Positions 34,445-45,800 of a stretch of 64,000 nt of DNA are shown here, in pieces; the stretch's first letter is position 1, and every line of letters starts with the position of its first letter. Source of the DNA: Symmetrospora coprosmae (taxonomy: Eukaryota > Basidiomycota > Cystobasidiomycetes > Symmetrosporaceae). The translations under genes were made by a program, and so were the position numbers. The notes beneath the pieces were generated by a model that worked only from the letters and a program-made list of their open reading frames with translations, did no database searches and had not been told where the DNA came from. Location: the NCBI GenBank assembly GCA_008802785.1, contig VUYT01000011.1:248001-312000 (forward strand), written 5' to 3'.

Positions 34445-35203
34445 ATGGTCCTCAGCTCCACTTCATACGGCGAGCGCCTCAAGTCCTCGCAGAAGGTGAG
34501 CGAGGTGTGACCCCTCATAGTCATGATCTGGCTGACATCGACGGGCACACCAATGCACACAGGAATACACCAGCCTGGCCGAGGAACACCTCAAGCATGA
34601 CCTGACCCCAAGCGACAGGTCGATGCTCGAGACGGCCGCGTACAAGGCTGGCCTGCACACATCCATCGGTGCGGGTGTCGGACTCGGCGTCGGGCTCTTC
34701 CTGTCCTTCCGCCTGCGACAGCGGGGTCGAGCCATCTACGCCGCCGCAAAGAGCGCCGAGAAGCCTACTGCTATACAGTTTGCTGACGGAAGGACGAGTG
34801 CGTGGCCGTCTCCTTGACACCTTTTCGCCTTCCGCTTGGAGCTCCGAAGGGCCCTCGCTGACTATCTTGCTCGTCGCTCACAGTCCCCTTCCCGGACACG
34901 ACCGACTTCTTCAAGCCCACTACCGCTGGCCAGGTCCTCATGGGCTTCCTCTTTGGCACAGCCGGCTTCTTCCTCGGCGGCGAGATTGGCCTGCTGACGG
35001 GCAGCGCGTCCGCCTCGCGCCACATCGAGAAGGACCCGCAGGCGAGGTCTCGCATCGAGCAGGCATTCAGGAACTTCCGCATCGACGTACTTCGCAGCCA
35101 GGTCGCTGCTCTCGAGCAGGGAAAGACCTCGTCGTCGTCGATGGCCGCGTCGTCTGCGGATGGCACGGCTGCCACGCTCGGAGGCCCGACAAAGATGGTC
35201 TAG
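34445..35203 (+). CDS. Small protein with two Gly-rich membrane helices
   Basis: Exons are about 34445-34495, 34561-34798 and 34882-35203, giving about 200 residues. It begins MVLSSTSYGERLKSSQK. Helix 1 is IGAGVGLGVGLFLSF (with GxxxG spacing), helix 2 is FGTAGFFLGGEIGLLTG, and the C-terminus is Ser/Ala-rich and polar (SSSSMAASSADG). GxxxG-rich pairs are typical of inner-membrane or ER scaffolds and of assembly factors. No clear family. Possible mitochondrial or ER location, without evidence to choose. The second intron near 34799-34881 uses a GTGCGT donor and a CACAG acceptor. Confidence 0.62.
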
Positions 35204-35839
35204 AGCGCTGCTAGGGCGACGGCTTTGCGCGCCTGTCAATGTAGCAAATACACGAATGCAAGCCTTGGACTCCGCTGATATTCCTTGCTGACCGTCCGAG
35301 CTGCTCGGAAAAGGAGATCCGTGCGCAGAGGTCTGGCCATTGCGCGGGCTCACGTTCCGACCATGTCTGCAATCAAATGCACCGGCTCCGCGAATGCAGC
35401 ACAGGGCTTCTGTTGATGTGACTTCGCAGGCTCATCAGAACAGGCGGCTTCAGGCGGCCTCGACCGTGTCTCTACGCTCGGACCCAAGGCGATCCGGGCT
35501 GGGCCAGTTCCTCAAAGCGGGTTCTCCCGCAGTTCTGCGGACTCGCCGCCCCGAAATGTTGCGACAGCATCTGTGCCCTCGAACGCACGAGCGTCGTGCT
35601 GACTCTTCTCCGGGTGACTTGCGCGCCCGTGCAACGGCCCAGGGCGGCGAGACAGTGCGTCTGTGCGGGCTGGGAGGAGGCCCGTGGAGGAACTTCGCAT
35701 GTAAGCGCGGACGAAGGGCACCAACGAGGGGCTCGAGCTTCGCTTCTACAGGACGAGACTTCCGATCCATCTCGCTCTTCTCCTCCGTGTTGTCCATCCT
35801 TCTCCACCTTCTTTCGACACCAGCCATCTTCATCCCAGC
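35204..35839. other. Intergenic region upstream of the seven-helix membrane gene
   Basis: About 640 bp with a few GC-rich frames that look like shadow reading. It must hold the promoter of the gene starting at 35840. Nothing else is seen. Confidence 0.4.
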
Positions 35840-37958
35840 ATGTCTGCCGCAACTCCGCCAACTACGGGCAATCCCTATAGGGATGCCGTGTTGGCTCTGG
35901 GTGAGTGTCATTCCCGCTATCGGGCAGCCATGCGCCTGCTCTCGGCAGCTCGAGCTGACGATTGCTTGGTCGCGTGCGCAACACAGCCGCAAGCTCGCCC
36001 GTGCCTCCATCCGGCTACAAAGCACGGCTCATCATCCAGATGGTGCTGTGCGGCATGTGAGTCGTCTTCTACCTGGTCTCTTTTTACCTGGACGTGCCAG
36101 ATCAGTCCGTAGCTGAACATGGGCCTTGCTCCACCTTCGCCTCCGCCTTCTTCCCTGTCCCCGACAGCCTGTTCGTCCTCACGTCTACGTACTTCGCCCT
36201 GGCCATTCGGGATTTACGGCGGCGTGGCAAGAGCTACGCTCTAGTCAGGCTGGTCTCTGTCGCCGGCGGCAGGATCATCGTGCTCAATGCAGCACTCCTC
36301 TATGCACTCTTCAACGCCGTCCTGGCGATCCTATTGGCTCTGGCAAAAAAGAAACAGTGGACAGGCTTCTTTAGCGACCTGAATCAGAAGGATCTGGTCA
36401 TGTGGACTACGGTGCAGGTGAGGCGCAGCGGACTCATAAGACAGACTGCCGGGCACGACTGAGACTGGATTCGCTTCAGTGGGTTCCCGCTGGTATCGCA
36501 GGCTGGGCATACACGTTCAGCAACCTGTCCGCTGCCGCTTCCGTATGGCGGCACAGCAGAGGCCGATCTCGCGGCGTCGAAGCGTCGTCCAGATGGCACG
36601 TGATTGTACACAATACGCTCTGCATCTCGTCCATCCTGACCTGGGTGTGCACCATTCTCGTGAGTTGTGCTTCACGCATACGGATCATCCGGTCGAAGCA
36701 TTCAAGCTGACCCGTCTTCCTCCCATCTCGTCTTGTTCAACACCATCTCACCATGACCGCTTTCACCCATCTCACAGCCACTCGGCATCGTCCTCAACGG
36801 CAAGTTCAATGTTCTATTGGCAGACTCTCTCGCCATCCTTGCCGATCTGGCGGCCACAGCGGACCGATTCGATGCAGACCCGACTAACGTTACCAAGGCG
36901 GACGACGATCGGATCGCCCTGGAGTCGGCCACCGTCGCGGCAGACACTGCCCATTACAAACGGCAGTTCACCGCTTTGGTGACCATCGGCTCAACCTTTG
37001 CCGTTACCTTCGCCTTGGCTGCAGTCCTGTCTATGCGGTTCGTGTGGACGCTCCGCAAGCAGACGCGGGATAACAGGACTCGTACCGCGGGCGGCTTCAG
37101 CAACATCACTGTCACGAAGCAGCAGCATACAGTCGTCGAGGCCGACAACGGCGACATCATGGTCTCAGATAGCTCCATGCCGGCAGCGGAGACGCAGCGT
37201 GGCGACACCGAAGTCACCTTCAACGTTCCCAGCATCCCAACCAATCGACTCACAGCGGGTACCACCACCTTCAACAATGATGGACCATCTCGGAATCACA
37301 CCGCGTCCAATGGCACGCACATGCGGCAGCACTCGGATGCCGTGGCGCTGGCGCGACTGGCGTCCGACCTCTCCCTCAGTGTCCCTCTCATTGCCGTCAT
37401 TGCGATCTTCTTTGTCGTTGCAGGAGTCCTGGGACTGCTGAAGAGCGGAGTGTCGCCCGAGTGGAGCTGGACTGAGCTTGTGGGTCGCCCCGCGGGCCTG
37501 CAGTATGTCACGTACGAGAGCGATAGGATGCTGATCCCGCCTTCCTTCCATGCAGTTTCTCGACTCATTCGCATGGGTTCAGCTCGTCAGTACGTTACCC
37601 CGCCTTTGCTGAACAGTCTTCTCCGGACGCGCTGCATGATCCGAGCTGACATGACTGCGTTCTCTGCTGCCCAGCCAACATATCCATCTCGTCGTACTTC
37701 CTCTACAACCTTGTCCTTGAGCCTGGTCGCTATGGGCAGACGGATTCAAGCCACGACAAGTCGTCCGCAAAAAGCAAGCCGCCCCGCATCCTCCCACGCC
37801 GGCTCAACCTCTCCTCCGCCTCGCTTCACTCTTCCCGCGCTCCTCCGTCACACGCCGAGATGCCTGTGGAACTGCGCGTCATCGACTACGACGCTGGGTC
37901 CGGCAAGGACACCGAAATGGGGTACGAAGACCCAAGCGAGAAGAAGGCGCACTTCTAG
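35840..37958 (+). CDS. Seven-helix membrane protein (possible GPCR-like)
   Basis: Spliced by eye: exon 1 35840-35899, then ASSPVPPSGYKARL. An intron of about 110 nt ends at an acceptor CCCCGACAG near 36168. Further introns lie near 36418-36479, 36660-36777, 37480-37555 and about 37592-37674. The result is about 500 residues with seven hydrophobic helices: IIQMVLCGILFVLTSTYFAL, IIVLNAALLYALFNAVLAIL, GIAGWAYTFSNLSAAASVW, VIVHNTLCISSILTWVCTIL, ALVTIGSTFAVTFALAAVLS, VPLIAVIAIFFVVAGVLGLL and AWVQLVTNISISSYFLYNLV. Asn-rich loops and a cytosolic tail with KxxRP clusters follow. Seven helices and a large polar loop between helices 5 and 6 fit a receptor-like topology; some smut fungi have annotated GPCR-like families of this kind. 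Function not proven. Confidence 0.66.
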
Positions 37959-38218
37959 CCCGCCCACGCTTTCCCGTTCTGCTGCTTAGGGTTCGACACG
38001 TCCGCCAATAGGGGCTGTACCTCACACACTCGTTTACGCGTCATCTGCGATGGAAGGTTCTAGGCGAGGTTGTGCAGGCTGAACGATGCGCAGGCTTCTC
38101 GGACGTCACCTGACCCTTCCGCAGGCACGCTAACGCTTTGACAGGCTGACACTGACGTACAAGCTCGCTTAGGTCGCTGATGCTCCATGACCATGGAAGA
38201 TCTGAAAGAGCGGGCGCG

Positions 38219-38226
38219 TATAAAAG
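38219..38226 (+). promoter_or_regulatory. TATA box
   Basis: TATAAAAG in a GC-rich setting, about 285 bp before the ATG at 38506. It is followed by a C/T-rich stretch (38250-38270) that could contain the transcription start. Confidence 0.55.
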
Positions 38227-38270
38227 GGCCAAAAGGGCCAAGCTGTTCTCACTTCTCTTTCTCCTTTCTC

Positions 38271-38292
38271 ATCGAAGCGCCAACGCTTCGAT
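38271..38292 (+). repeat. Perfect hairpin in likely 5' UTR
   Basis: Nine-base stem (atcgaagcg / cgcttcgat) with a four-base loop (ccaa), about 45 bp after the TATA box. Could be a translational or stability element in the 5' UTR of the Ulp1-like gene. It could also be a bound palindrome on DNA. Confidence 0.6.
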
Positions 38293-38505
38293 TGACCCTT
38301 CGAGCCTTACTCGACTGGCCAGACGGCCCGTGCCCTGCCCTTGAGGGCCTCGAAGCTCGGGGCCTTCCCAAGATCACATCTTCTGCCTTGCTGGTCATCT
38401 TATGCCATCTGCTCCGGTCGCGATAGGCGAAAGAAATTGGACGTATCCGGTACTAGCGTCTATCTTCGTTCGCGACACCTGGGGAAAAGCGACACCGCTC
38501 ACACG

Positions 38506-39689
38506 ATGCAAGACAATTCACGGTCCAGCAAGCAAGCGAAGGGAAAGGCCAGAGAAAGTTCTCAGGACGAAAAAGTCCCCGTCGTGGTCGTCCGGGCGAA
38601 GCCGACCTCGGCAGAAGCCTCCAGGAGGTGGCTCCGTCTCTCTCGGCCAATCGTCTTACCACGGTAAGGGGGATGTACTGAGACATTCTCAATGGGCTTT
38701 CCGTGTGTCGTCGCACGCGCACCAAAGCCGCCGGACCATCTTTCCAGGACGAGTGGCAGCCGGAGGCGGCCACGTGAGGTCCTCCATCAAGCTGCGACCA
38801 GCGCTGGACCTGTCATCGCCTCAAGAACGCTGACGTATGGGCTTCCGTCTGACGACTTCTCATCCAACGCACAGAGCGTTTCTCTATCCTCCCAAAGATG
38901 AACCTGGGACGAAAGGGCGGCTCGAGATCTCAAACCGCTCGGTCCACTCCATTGGGCCGGCGAAGTACATGAATGACGACATGCTGGCGCTCGCGCTGAA
39001 GTATGCTATTGGGTCGCGAATCGCAAGTAGCGCGCAAACCCGTGGTGCTGATTCTTGCCGTTCTCCGCGCGCGCCTCCTCTCCAGGCTCGAGCACGACTG
39101 GCTGTTGGAGCTTGAGCGGGAGGAGGACGAGGTGGATTTGTTCCCCTTGATCCACTTCTACGACTCCCACTTCTACACGAAACACCAAGAACGAGTAGGT
39201 CTGCTACAACTTGATCATTCGTTCCCGCCAGCTAACACACCGCACGAACAGGTCGGACCCCAGCCAGAATCGGAACGATGGCGTCAAACTGTCGGGCGTG
39301 CTCTTTCCAAACCTGCCCGGCTTGCGCCTCTCTCGGACCTCACAGATTGGGACTTCTCAGCTTCAGACTTCACAGATTCAGACTGTGACGGCTCCGACTA
39401 CTCGGACAGCGACCTTGACACCGAGCAAGAGAATGAGCTCGACGACGCGCTTCTCTGTCACCCAAATCTGTCACAACGCACATCTGAGGATCGCCATCCA
39501 CAGCTAGCAACCCCGCGTGCGTATCATCTGATCATCTCCACCAGTGACGCCTGCGTCTTCGCTAACCTCTCCTTTCGCGTTGGCCCTCCCCGTCCGACAG
39601 CCACCCTCTTCCTCTCCCTAAGCGCTCTTCAGACGCGTGCTGGCTCGGAGACGGTACCAGCGGCATTCATTGTCGCGTCAACAGTCTAG
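38506..39689 (+). CDS. Ulp1/SENP-like protein limited to the N-terminal half of the protease fold
   Basis: Ulp1-type proteases release SUMO. Spliced model: M Q D N S R... to 38665, an intron to near 38749, an exon to about 38834, a 40-nt intron ending near 38872, then TAFLYPPKDEPGTKGRLEIS. The family signature for the N-terminal half is clear: YMNDDMLALALKYAIG (the (Y/L)xND motif) and then FPLIHFYDSHFYTKHQER (the FxxxFY(T/S)K motif), with an intron between. After a further intron (39196-39251) the frame codes for acidic Asp/Ser-rich sequence and stops at 39689. The catalytic His, Asp and Cys blocks of Ulp1 (around WxLxxI, DSL and QxxxxDCG) are absent before the MAD1 3' end at 39740. So either the gene is a truncated or decayed protease or the domain is used for SUMO binding without cleavage. 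Exon edges are by eye. Confidence 0.6.
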
Positions 39690-39739
39690 AAGGGCAGTGG
39701 CAGGCATACACGTGGCGAGTCTGCCTCACATTGGAAGCC

Positions 39740-42589
39740 TTACTGACCCTCCGTCCACCCCGCCGTCCTGCCCCTGGTGCTCTCCTCAAACAGCTCTAGG
39801 CTCATGCTCGCCAAGAACCCGGGTATGCACGCCCGTTCCGCGACCCAGAAGTTGAGGCCCTGCTGGACCCTGGCGCTTGTGACGAACTGGTCGTTCCCTC
39901 CTACAAGCTGGAACTTGCCCCCCTTTTCAGGCTTCTTCGTAGCCGGGTCCACCGCGGGCCCAAAGATGAGATTGTAGTCAGACCCTCCGAAGACCGTCGT
40001 GATTTTGATCCTGTTGTTCTCAAGCGGCTCGATGCGGTAACCGAATAGCGAGCGGCACGCATCCCGCAATTCTTGTGCAGTCTTGCCGAAAATCTCCTTG
40101 AGCCGCAACCGCGATTTCTCGGCCTGCTCAATCTTGCGCAGCAACTCCTCCTTCTCGGCTTGCAGGTTTAGATACGTCTGCTTGGGTATCGTATCGTCAT
40201 CGCCTACTGCGCTCTCCAGCTTTGGCGACCCGTTTGTGCGCGCTACGTCGGTTCGCGCAGCCGGCGCGCTCCCCTTGAGGCGCTCTTCCAAATCGACAAG
40301 CTTGTCGAGCAAGATCTTGTTCTCCTCCTTCAGACGTTCGAGCGTCTCGGTCCGGATGGCTAGGTCGAGCGCAGCCGGATTATCGCCGAACGAAAGGACC
40401 TTCGTCGTCGCGCTGTTGTACTCGCCCCTGCCTAGGGCTAGGTTGAGGTTGTCGACCTGGCTTTCAAGGGCGTCGCACTCTGCGCACACCTCGGCCAGTT
40501 CCTGCTGACTGATGCGCAGCGCTGCGGGGCGTACAGGGCACAGATGGGTCAGCTCAGACTCGTGCACATGTGCGAGGGCATTGGCAACCCACCTTCCTGG
40601 AGCTCCTCGTTCTGCTTGATCTGTTCTGTTAGCCGCAGTTGTACGACCTCTCCCTTGCGACTTGGTGTCCCAGGCACGATGAAGCTCGTCCTCCTGCTCG
40701 CCGCCTCCTTGTCTGCGTTGACAGGCGGGGGCGTGCTAGCGTTGGACGCGTCAATGACTTCCGTCGAGTCGCCCCTCGCTTCGAGCAATCCACGCAGCCG
40801 TTCTGCCTCCTTTGCGTTCCTGCTCGACTCGAGCTTGTGCGCATCTAGCAGTTCCTCGAGGTGTCTGATCTGGAGCGACTTCTGCGAGTCGTACGCCGTC
40901 AAGTTTGGCTTGACGTCCTCTGTCGCCGTGTCCGTGCCCGCGTCCGACTTGTGCGCAGCAAGCATGGACGCCTCTTCCGTCGCGTACGTCTCGATCTGCT
41001 CGCGGAGCATCTGCAGCTCCTTCTGGTCCAGACTCGCCGTCCGCTCGAGGGTCCGGATCCGGTCCTGCGCGGCCTGCGCCTCGCGCTCGTAGTGCGGAAC
41101 CGTCGTCTCCTGCAGCTCCGCCATGCGCCCTTCCAGCTCCGAGATGACCTGGTCCCGGCTCTTCATCGCGGCGGTGGACGAGCCCAGCTTCTCTTGCAGC
41201 GAGAGCAGCTCGATCCGTGCGCTCGCGAGCGACTTTGCCATCTGCGCGGGCGAGCTGTACTGCTGCCCCTGGTGACCGTTTATACCGTCGCGGTTGCTAT
41301 CAGAGGCCAAGTATGCGGCCCACTCGTCCTTCTCTCGCCGCAGAGCCGAGCATTCCGTCTCAACCTCGGCGAGCTTTTTCCGCAGCCCTTCGAGCCGCCG
41401 CACCTTGCTCTCGAGCGACGTCTTCTCCTCCCGCAGCAGCTCGACGTTCGCCCGTTCGCTTTTGAGTGCCTGGATCTCCCGCGTCAGGCGCGAGTTGCTG
41501 TGCTCCAGCGTGCGGAGATGCTGGACCTGGTGGTGTAGCTCCTTCCGCAGTACTTCGGTGATGTTGATGTCCTGCTGTGGTTGTGCGGACGGATGCTGAT
41601 CGTCGCTGCCGTTGCGCGATGTACGGTCCTGCAGCTGCTTCTCGAGCTGCTGAACTCGCTCAGCGGCAGTCTCCTGCTTCTGCCGCTGCTTCTCCCTGAG
41701 CGATTGATTCTCCTCATCCACCTTTGCCAGCTCTGACTGGAGGACCTCCATCTGATTCGCCATGTTTACCTTTTCCTGCATTGCCATCTCCCTCTCGTGC
41801 CGCCACGTGCTGTTGTGGTGCTTGAGGCCTTCATTCTCCTCTTCGAGCGCCGAGCAGCGGTCTCTGAACTCGCCTAGGGACGCGACAAGGACACGGCGCT
41901 CCTCCTTGTCCTGTGCCTCCTTCTCCGAGTCGCGCGAGAGGGACTTGTCCTGCTGCGCGACGAGGATGGCGCGCTCGCGCTCGAGGTTCCGGACGCGCTC
42001 CTGTATGGCGCCCAGCTCTCGCAGCAGCTGGCTGTTTTCCCGGGCGGTGGAAGTGACCTGCCGTTGTAGGGCGGCGGCCGAAGCAGACGCCACGAGATCG
42101 GCTTTGAGCGAGCTGAGGCCTGCTGATGGCAGCGGGGTTGAAGGGATCAAGAGGGACGGGCCGGGTGTGGCTGCGATGCCTGTGCCGCTGCTGGTCGTGC
42201 GCTTGCGGGCAGTGTAGGGTGTCGGCTGGACGAGGCCTGCCTGTACCGATGTGCGCTTGAGAGTGCGGTTCAGGGCTGACCCGGGCCCGCCGGTCGAGGG
42301 CGGTGGGACTGGCAGGCCGGAAGAGGAGCTGAGGGAACCTGCAGACGGACATGGATGGATGGATGGATGAATGGATGGATGGATGGATGGATGGACAGAG
42401 ATGCGTCAGATGGTGACGACCGAGCCCTGCAACGGCGTTGATGGTCCCACCTGCTCCTGCTCCTGCTCCCGTGCTGCGCGACAAGGCGCCAGTCCCTGTC
42501 CCACTCGAGGCCGACATCCTCCTGGGAATCATGGATGGCGTGGCCGACATTGAGGCATTGTAGCCGAGCGACGACGATGGCCTGCTCAT
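39740..42589 (-). CDS. MAD1: Spindle-assembly checkpoint protein Mad1
   Basis: Mad1 is a kinetochore-recruited coiled-coil protein that binds Mad2 and enforces the spindle checkpoint. Start at 42589 ([13 protein letters not shown]). Exon 1 ends near 42459; the intron near 42322-42458 contains the tetranucleotide repeat; the long middle exon runs to about 40596; a short intron near 40535-40597 leads to the last exon. About 850 residues. The N-terminus is Ser/Thr/Pro-rich. The long middle region is almost fully heptad-like (E/Q/R/L/K; 550 residues). The C-terminal domain carries [25 protein letters not shown] and the following beta-sheet ([15 protein letters not shown]), characteristic of Mad1. 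It is convergent with the Ulp1-like gene and divergent from CFT1. Confidence 0.9.
42351..42394 (+). repeat. ATGG tetranucleotide repeat in Mad1 intron 1
   Basis: About ten copies of atgg with one imperfection, inside the first intron of MAD1. Microsatellites of this kind are length-variable and could be used as a marker. Confidence 0.85.
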
Positions 42590-42809
42590 CGCGTGTGTGT
42601 GTGTGTGCAGACTGCCAATGCTGCTATGCCTCGCCTGCTGCACCAGGGTTGGGCGAAGAAAGACGAGGGGACAGCCAGCCATCCAGGCAGCTCCTCCAGC
42701 TTCTCCTTCTGACCATCACCATCTCTCAGTTGTTGGGCATAGCAGAGATATGCGTGTGCGGAGGAGCAGCAACACACTGCAGTAGCGCATGGCACAGGGT
42801 GCAGCCGTC
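42590..42809. promoter_or_regulatory. Bidirectional promoter between MAD1 and CFT1
   Basis: 220 bp separate the MAD1 ATG (42589, minus) from the CFT1 ATG (42810, plus). A short TG run (about 42592-42607) is near the MAD1 start. An essential mRNA 3'-end factor and a checkpoint protein thus share one control region. The exact start sites are not known. Confidence 0.6.
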
Positions 42810-45800
42810 ATGTCCCTCTATGCCATCCACAAGCAGGCAGCCCCACCCTCGGGCGTCTCGCATTGCATCAGCGCAAGATTGACACCGTCGTGCCTGCAGC
42901 AGCAGCAGCAGCAGCAGCATGATAGCAGCCACAAGACGGGGCGCATCGTCAGGAACCTCGTCACTGCACGGAGCAACTACCTCCAAGTCTTTGAGGTCGT
43001 CGAGGAGCTGCTGGATGAGGGACACGACCACGAGGAGGATGGCGGCAGCGCGAGAGAGGTCAGTGAAGGGCGTCAGCGGGTCAGCGGATGGACAGGCCTG
43101 CACTGCACTGCTCCCCCAAGCTTGTATGCTATGCCGAAGCTGACCCTACGTGTATGCAATGCAATACATGCCCGTGTTCCCCTTCCTTTTCATGCGCCTC
43201 GGATGACCTTACCTGCATGCCTGCACCATAGAAGAAGAACGGCTTCACCGACGGGGACAGCGATGACAAGGCCGCGATACATGGCGGAGGTACTTCAAAC
43301 ACGGCCAACAGTCCGTCTGCAACTGCCCGCCTGCAGTTCGTCCGCGAGCACCGCCTGCACGGGACAATCACCGGCATCCAGCGGATTCAGACCATCGACA
43401 CGGCACGGGATGGCCTCGACCGGCTGCTCATCTCCTTCAAGGATGCAAAGGTGCGCGCAGGCTCATCTGCAAGCTGTACGGTGGAGGCGACGACAAGCTG
43501 AGCCGCCTCGTCATTTGGCATCGCTCGCCCCGCAGGTGTCGCTCCTTGAATGGTCGTCAGACCTATACGACCTCGTCTCGGTCTCGCTGCACACTTTTGA
43601 GCGCTTGCCGCAAGTGGTGAGGCAGCGCTGTCCACATGCGAACCTCTGGAACAAAGCTTGAAGTAGTCCGCTGACTGTCGTACTGCTCGCCGGCCAGGCG
43701 CAAGGAGACCTCCGAGGCTACCAGGCCGTCTTTCGGACAGATCCCTTGAGCCGGTGCTCTGGACTGCTTCTGCCGCAGGACGCATTGGCAATCACGCCTT
43801 TCTTCCAGGACCAGATCGAGCTGGAAGGAGCCGACGCCGCAGACGTCGCCAGGTGCGACCCGCATCGCATCTCGTCTGAACGCGCCGGGAACGAACTGAT
43901 ATGACTGCATCGAACGCAGTCTGCCCTATGCGCCGAGCTTCGTCATCGAGCTGCTAGAAGTCAGCTCTCAGCTGCGCAACGTCATCGACTTTGTCTTTCT
44001 CGCTGGCTTCAACGAGCCCACTATTGCAATTCTCAGCCAGCCTACGCAGACCTGGACCAGGTGAGGAAGGCGAAGGATGGTGTCACCGTGAAAAGGAGCG
44101 ACTACTAATCGTGATTTCCTCTCCTCTAACTAGTCGCCTCGAGAATGCAAAGGATACAGTTCAGCTCTTCCTGATCACCCTCGATGTCACATCAACGCCA
44201 CCCTCGTCCACCATCATCTCCACTACCGCATCGCTCCCGTACGACTCGCTCTACCTGACCGTGTGTCCGAAAGACCTCGGCGGCGTGCTCGTGACGACCT
44301 CGAACGCCATCATCCACATTGACCAGGCGGGCAAGAAGACCGGGCTAGCGTTCAACGGCTGGGCGAACGCTGTGACGGAGATGAGCAAGACCGATCTCAT
44401 AGCGGACGACGAGGCGCTTGCGCTCGAAGGGTCGCGCATTCTCTTCATCCTCGCCGAGGTCGCCCTCCTCTTCTTGCATGATGGCGATGTGCGCGCCATC
44501 CGGGTCCAGCGCGACGGGCGGACCATTTCGAAACTCGTCTTGCTGCCGGATCAGCTTAGCTGTACCGTACCGCCAAGCGACGTTGAGCTCGTCCGCAGTC
44601 ACCTCTCGCAGCGTGCGGCGGACGGTTCAACACTGGCGTGCTATGTCTTCGTCGCGAGCGTCTTGGGCGACAGCGAGATTATACGAGCCGACTTCCGCAC
44701 AGTCTACTCTGCGGACATGAACGGCAGCGACGCCGTGCCGGACGTCAAGCTGGAAAGTGTGCAGGCCACAACGACCATGCAACTCGACGAAGACGACGAG
44801 GACGACGATGACGATGACGATATTGACATCTACGGCTCGGCGGACGCGAAGGCCGAGGCGCTGAATGCGGAGAGCGTCGCGCGGATAGCGGCTGCGACGA
44901 GACTGGTCGTCGAGACGGCTTCCTGCCAGAGACTGCCCGCGTACGGCCCGATCCGCTCGGCTGTGCTGGGGACTGTCGAGCAGGATGCGCCGGCGGAGCT
45001 GGTAGCCTGCACGGGGGACGAGGCATCAGGAGGCCTGACTATCTTGCATGTGAGTTGCGCAGCGTCAAGGTCGCGCATCCGGTTCGAGACAGCCAGTCGC
45101 AGAACTGACCGTCATGGCCTGCCTCCGTGTTGCCAGCGCTCCTTCCTCCCTAGCAATCGGCGGCGGGTGAATCTTGACCATTCGACAGAACGGCTCTGGT
45201 CCTTCCGCGCGAAGCAGATGGACGGCGAGCTCGAGTACAAGACGTACTTCTTTACTTCCTCCGAGGGCGAAACGCAGGTGCGCGGAGTATTCATTCATGA
45301 TCTGACTGATCAGTCCGTGCAGTCCCGACCTAATCACCGCTACACCTGCAGATCTACACGCTTGACAACGACCTAATGGAGCCGGACTACGTCAAGACGT
45401 TCGCGAAGACAACACTGAGCGCGGGCACGCTCCTCAGCGACACATACATTGTCTACTTGCTATCGAACAGCCTGGTCGTGCTTAACGGGGGTTGGTCTCT
45501 GTCGCTTGCTGCTGCATCCATTACAAGTGGGGCTGATCCAGCCATCTTGCAGACTTGTCGGAACGGCAACGCCTCGCCTTGCCAGAAGGCTCGGAAGCGA
45601 GGTCTGCAGTCTTTGCGGATCCGTATGTCCTCGTCTCGACAAACGAGGCGGTACCCCTTCTATTCTGCGTTAGTCCAGAAGCCGGACGCTTGGAGAGTTC
45701 CTCTTTGCCGGATTCTGTGAGCTGCCACACCGCGTTGACTCTACTATGATGCAGCTCAAAAAGCACCATTCTCTTCAGGTCGACACGGCGACTGTCGCTA

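Larger units (their letters stand above)
37959..38505. other. Intergenic region upstream of the Ulp1-like gene
   Basis: About 550 bp with a TATAAAAG element (38219-38226), a pair of direct repeats (aaaagggcca at 38222 and 38231) and a perfect inverted repeat at 38271-38292 that could form a hairpin in the transcript. It ends at the ATG at 38506. Confidence 0.55.
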
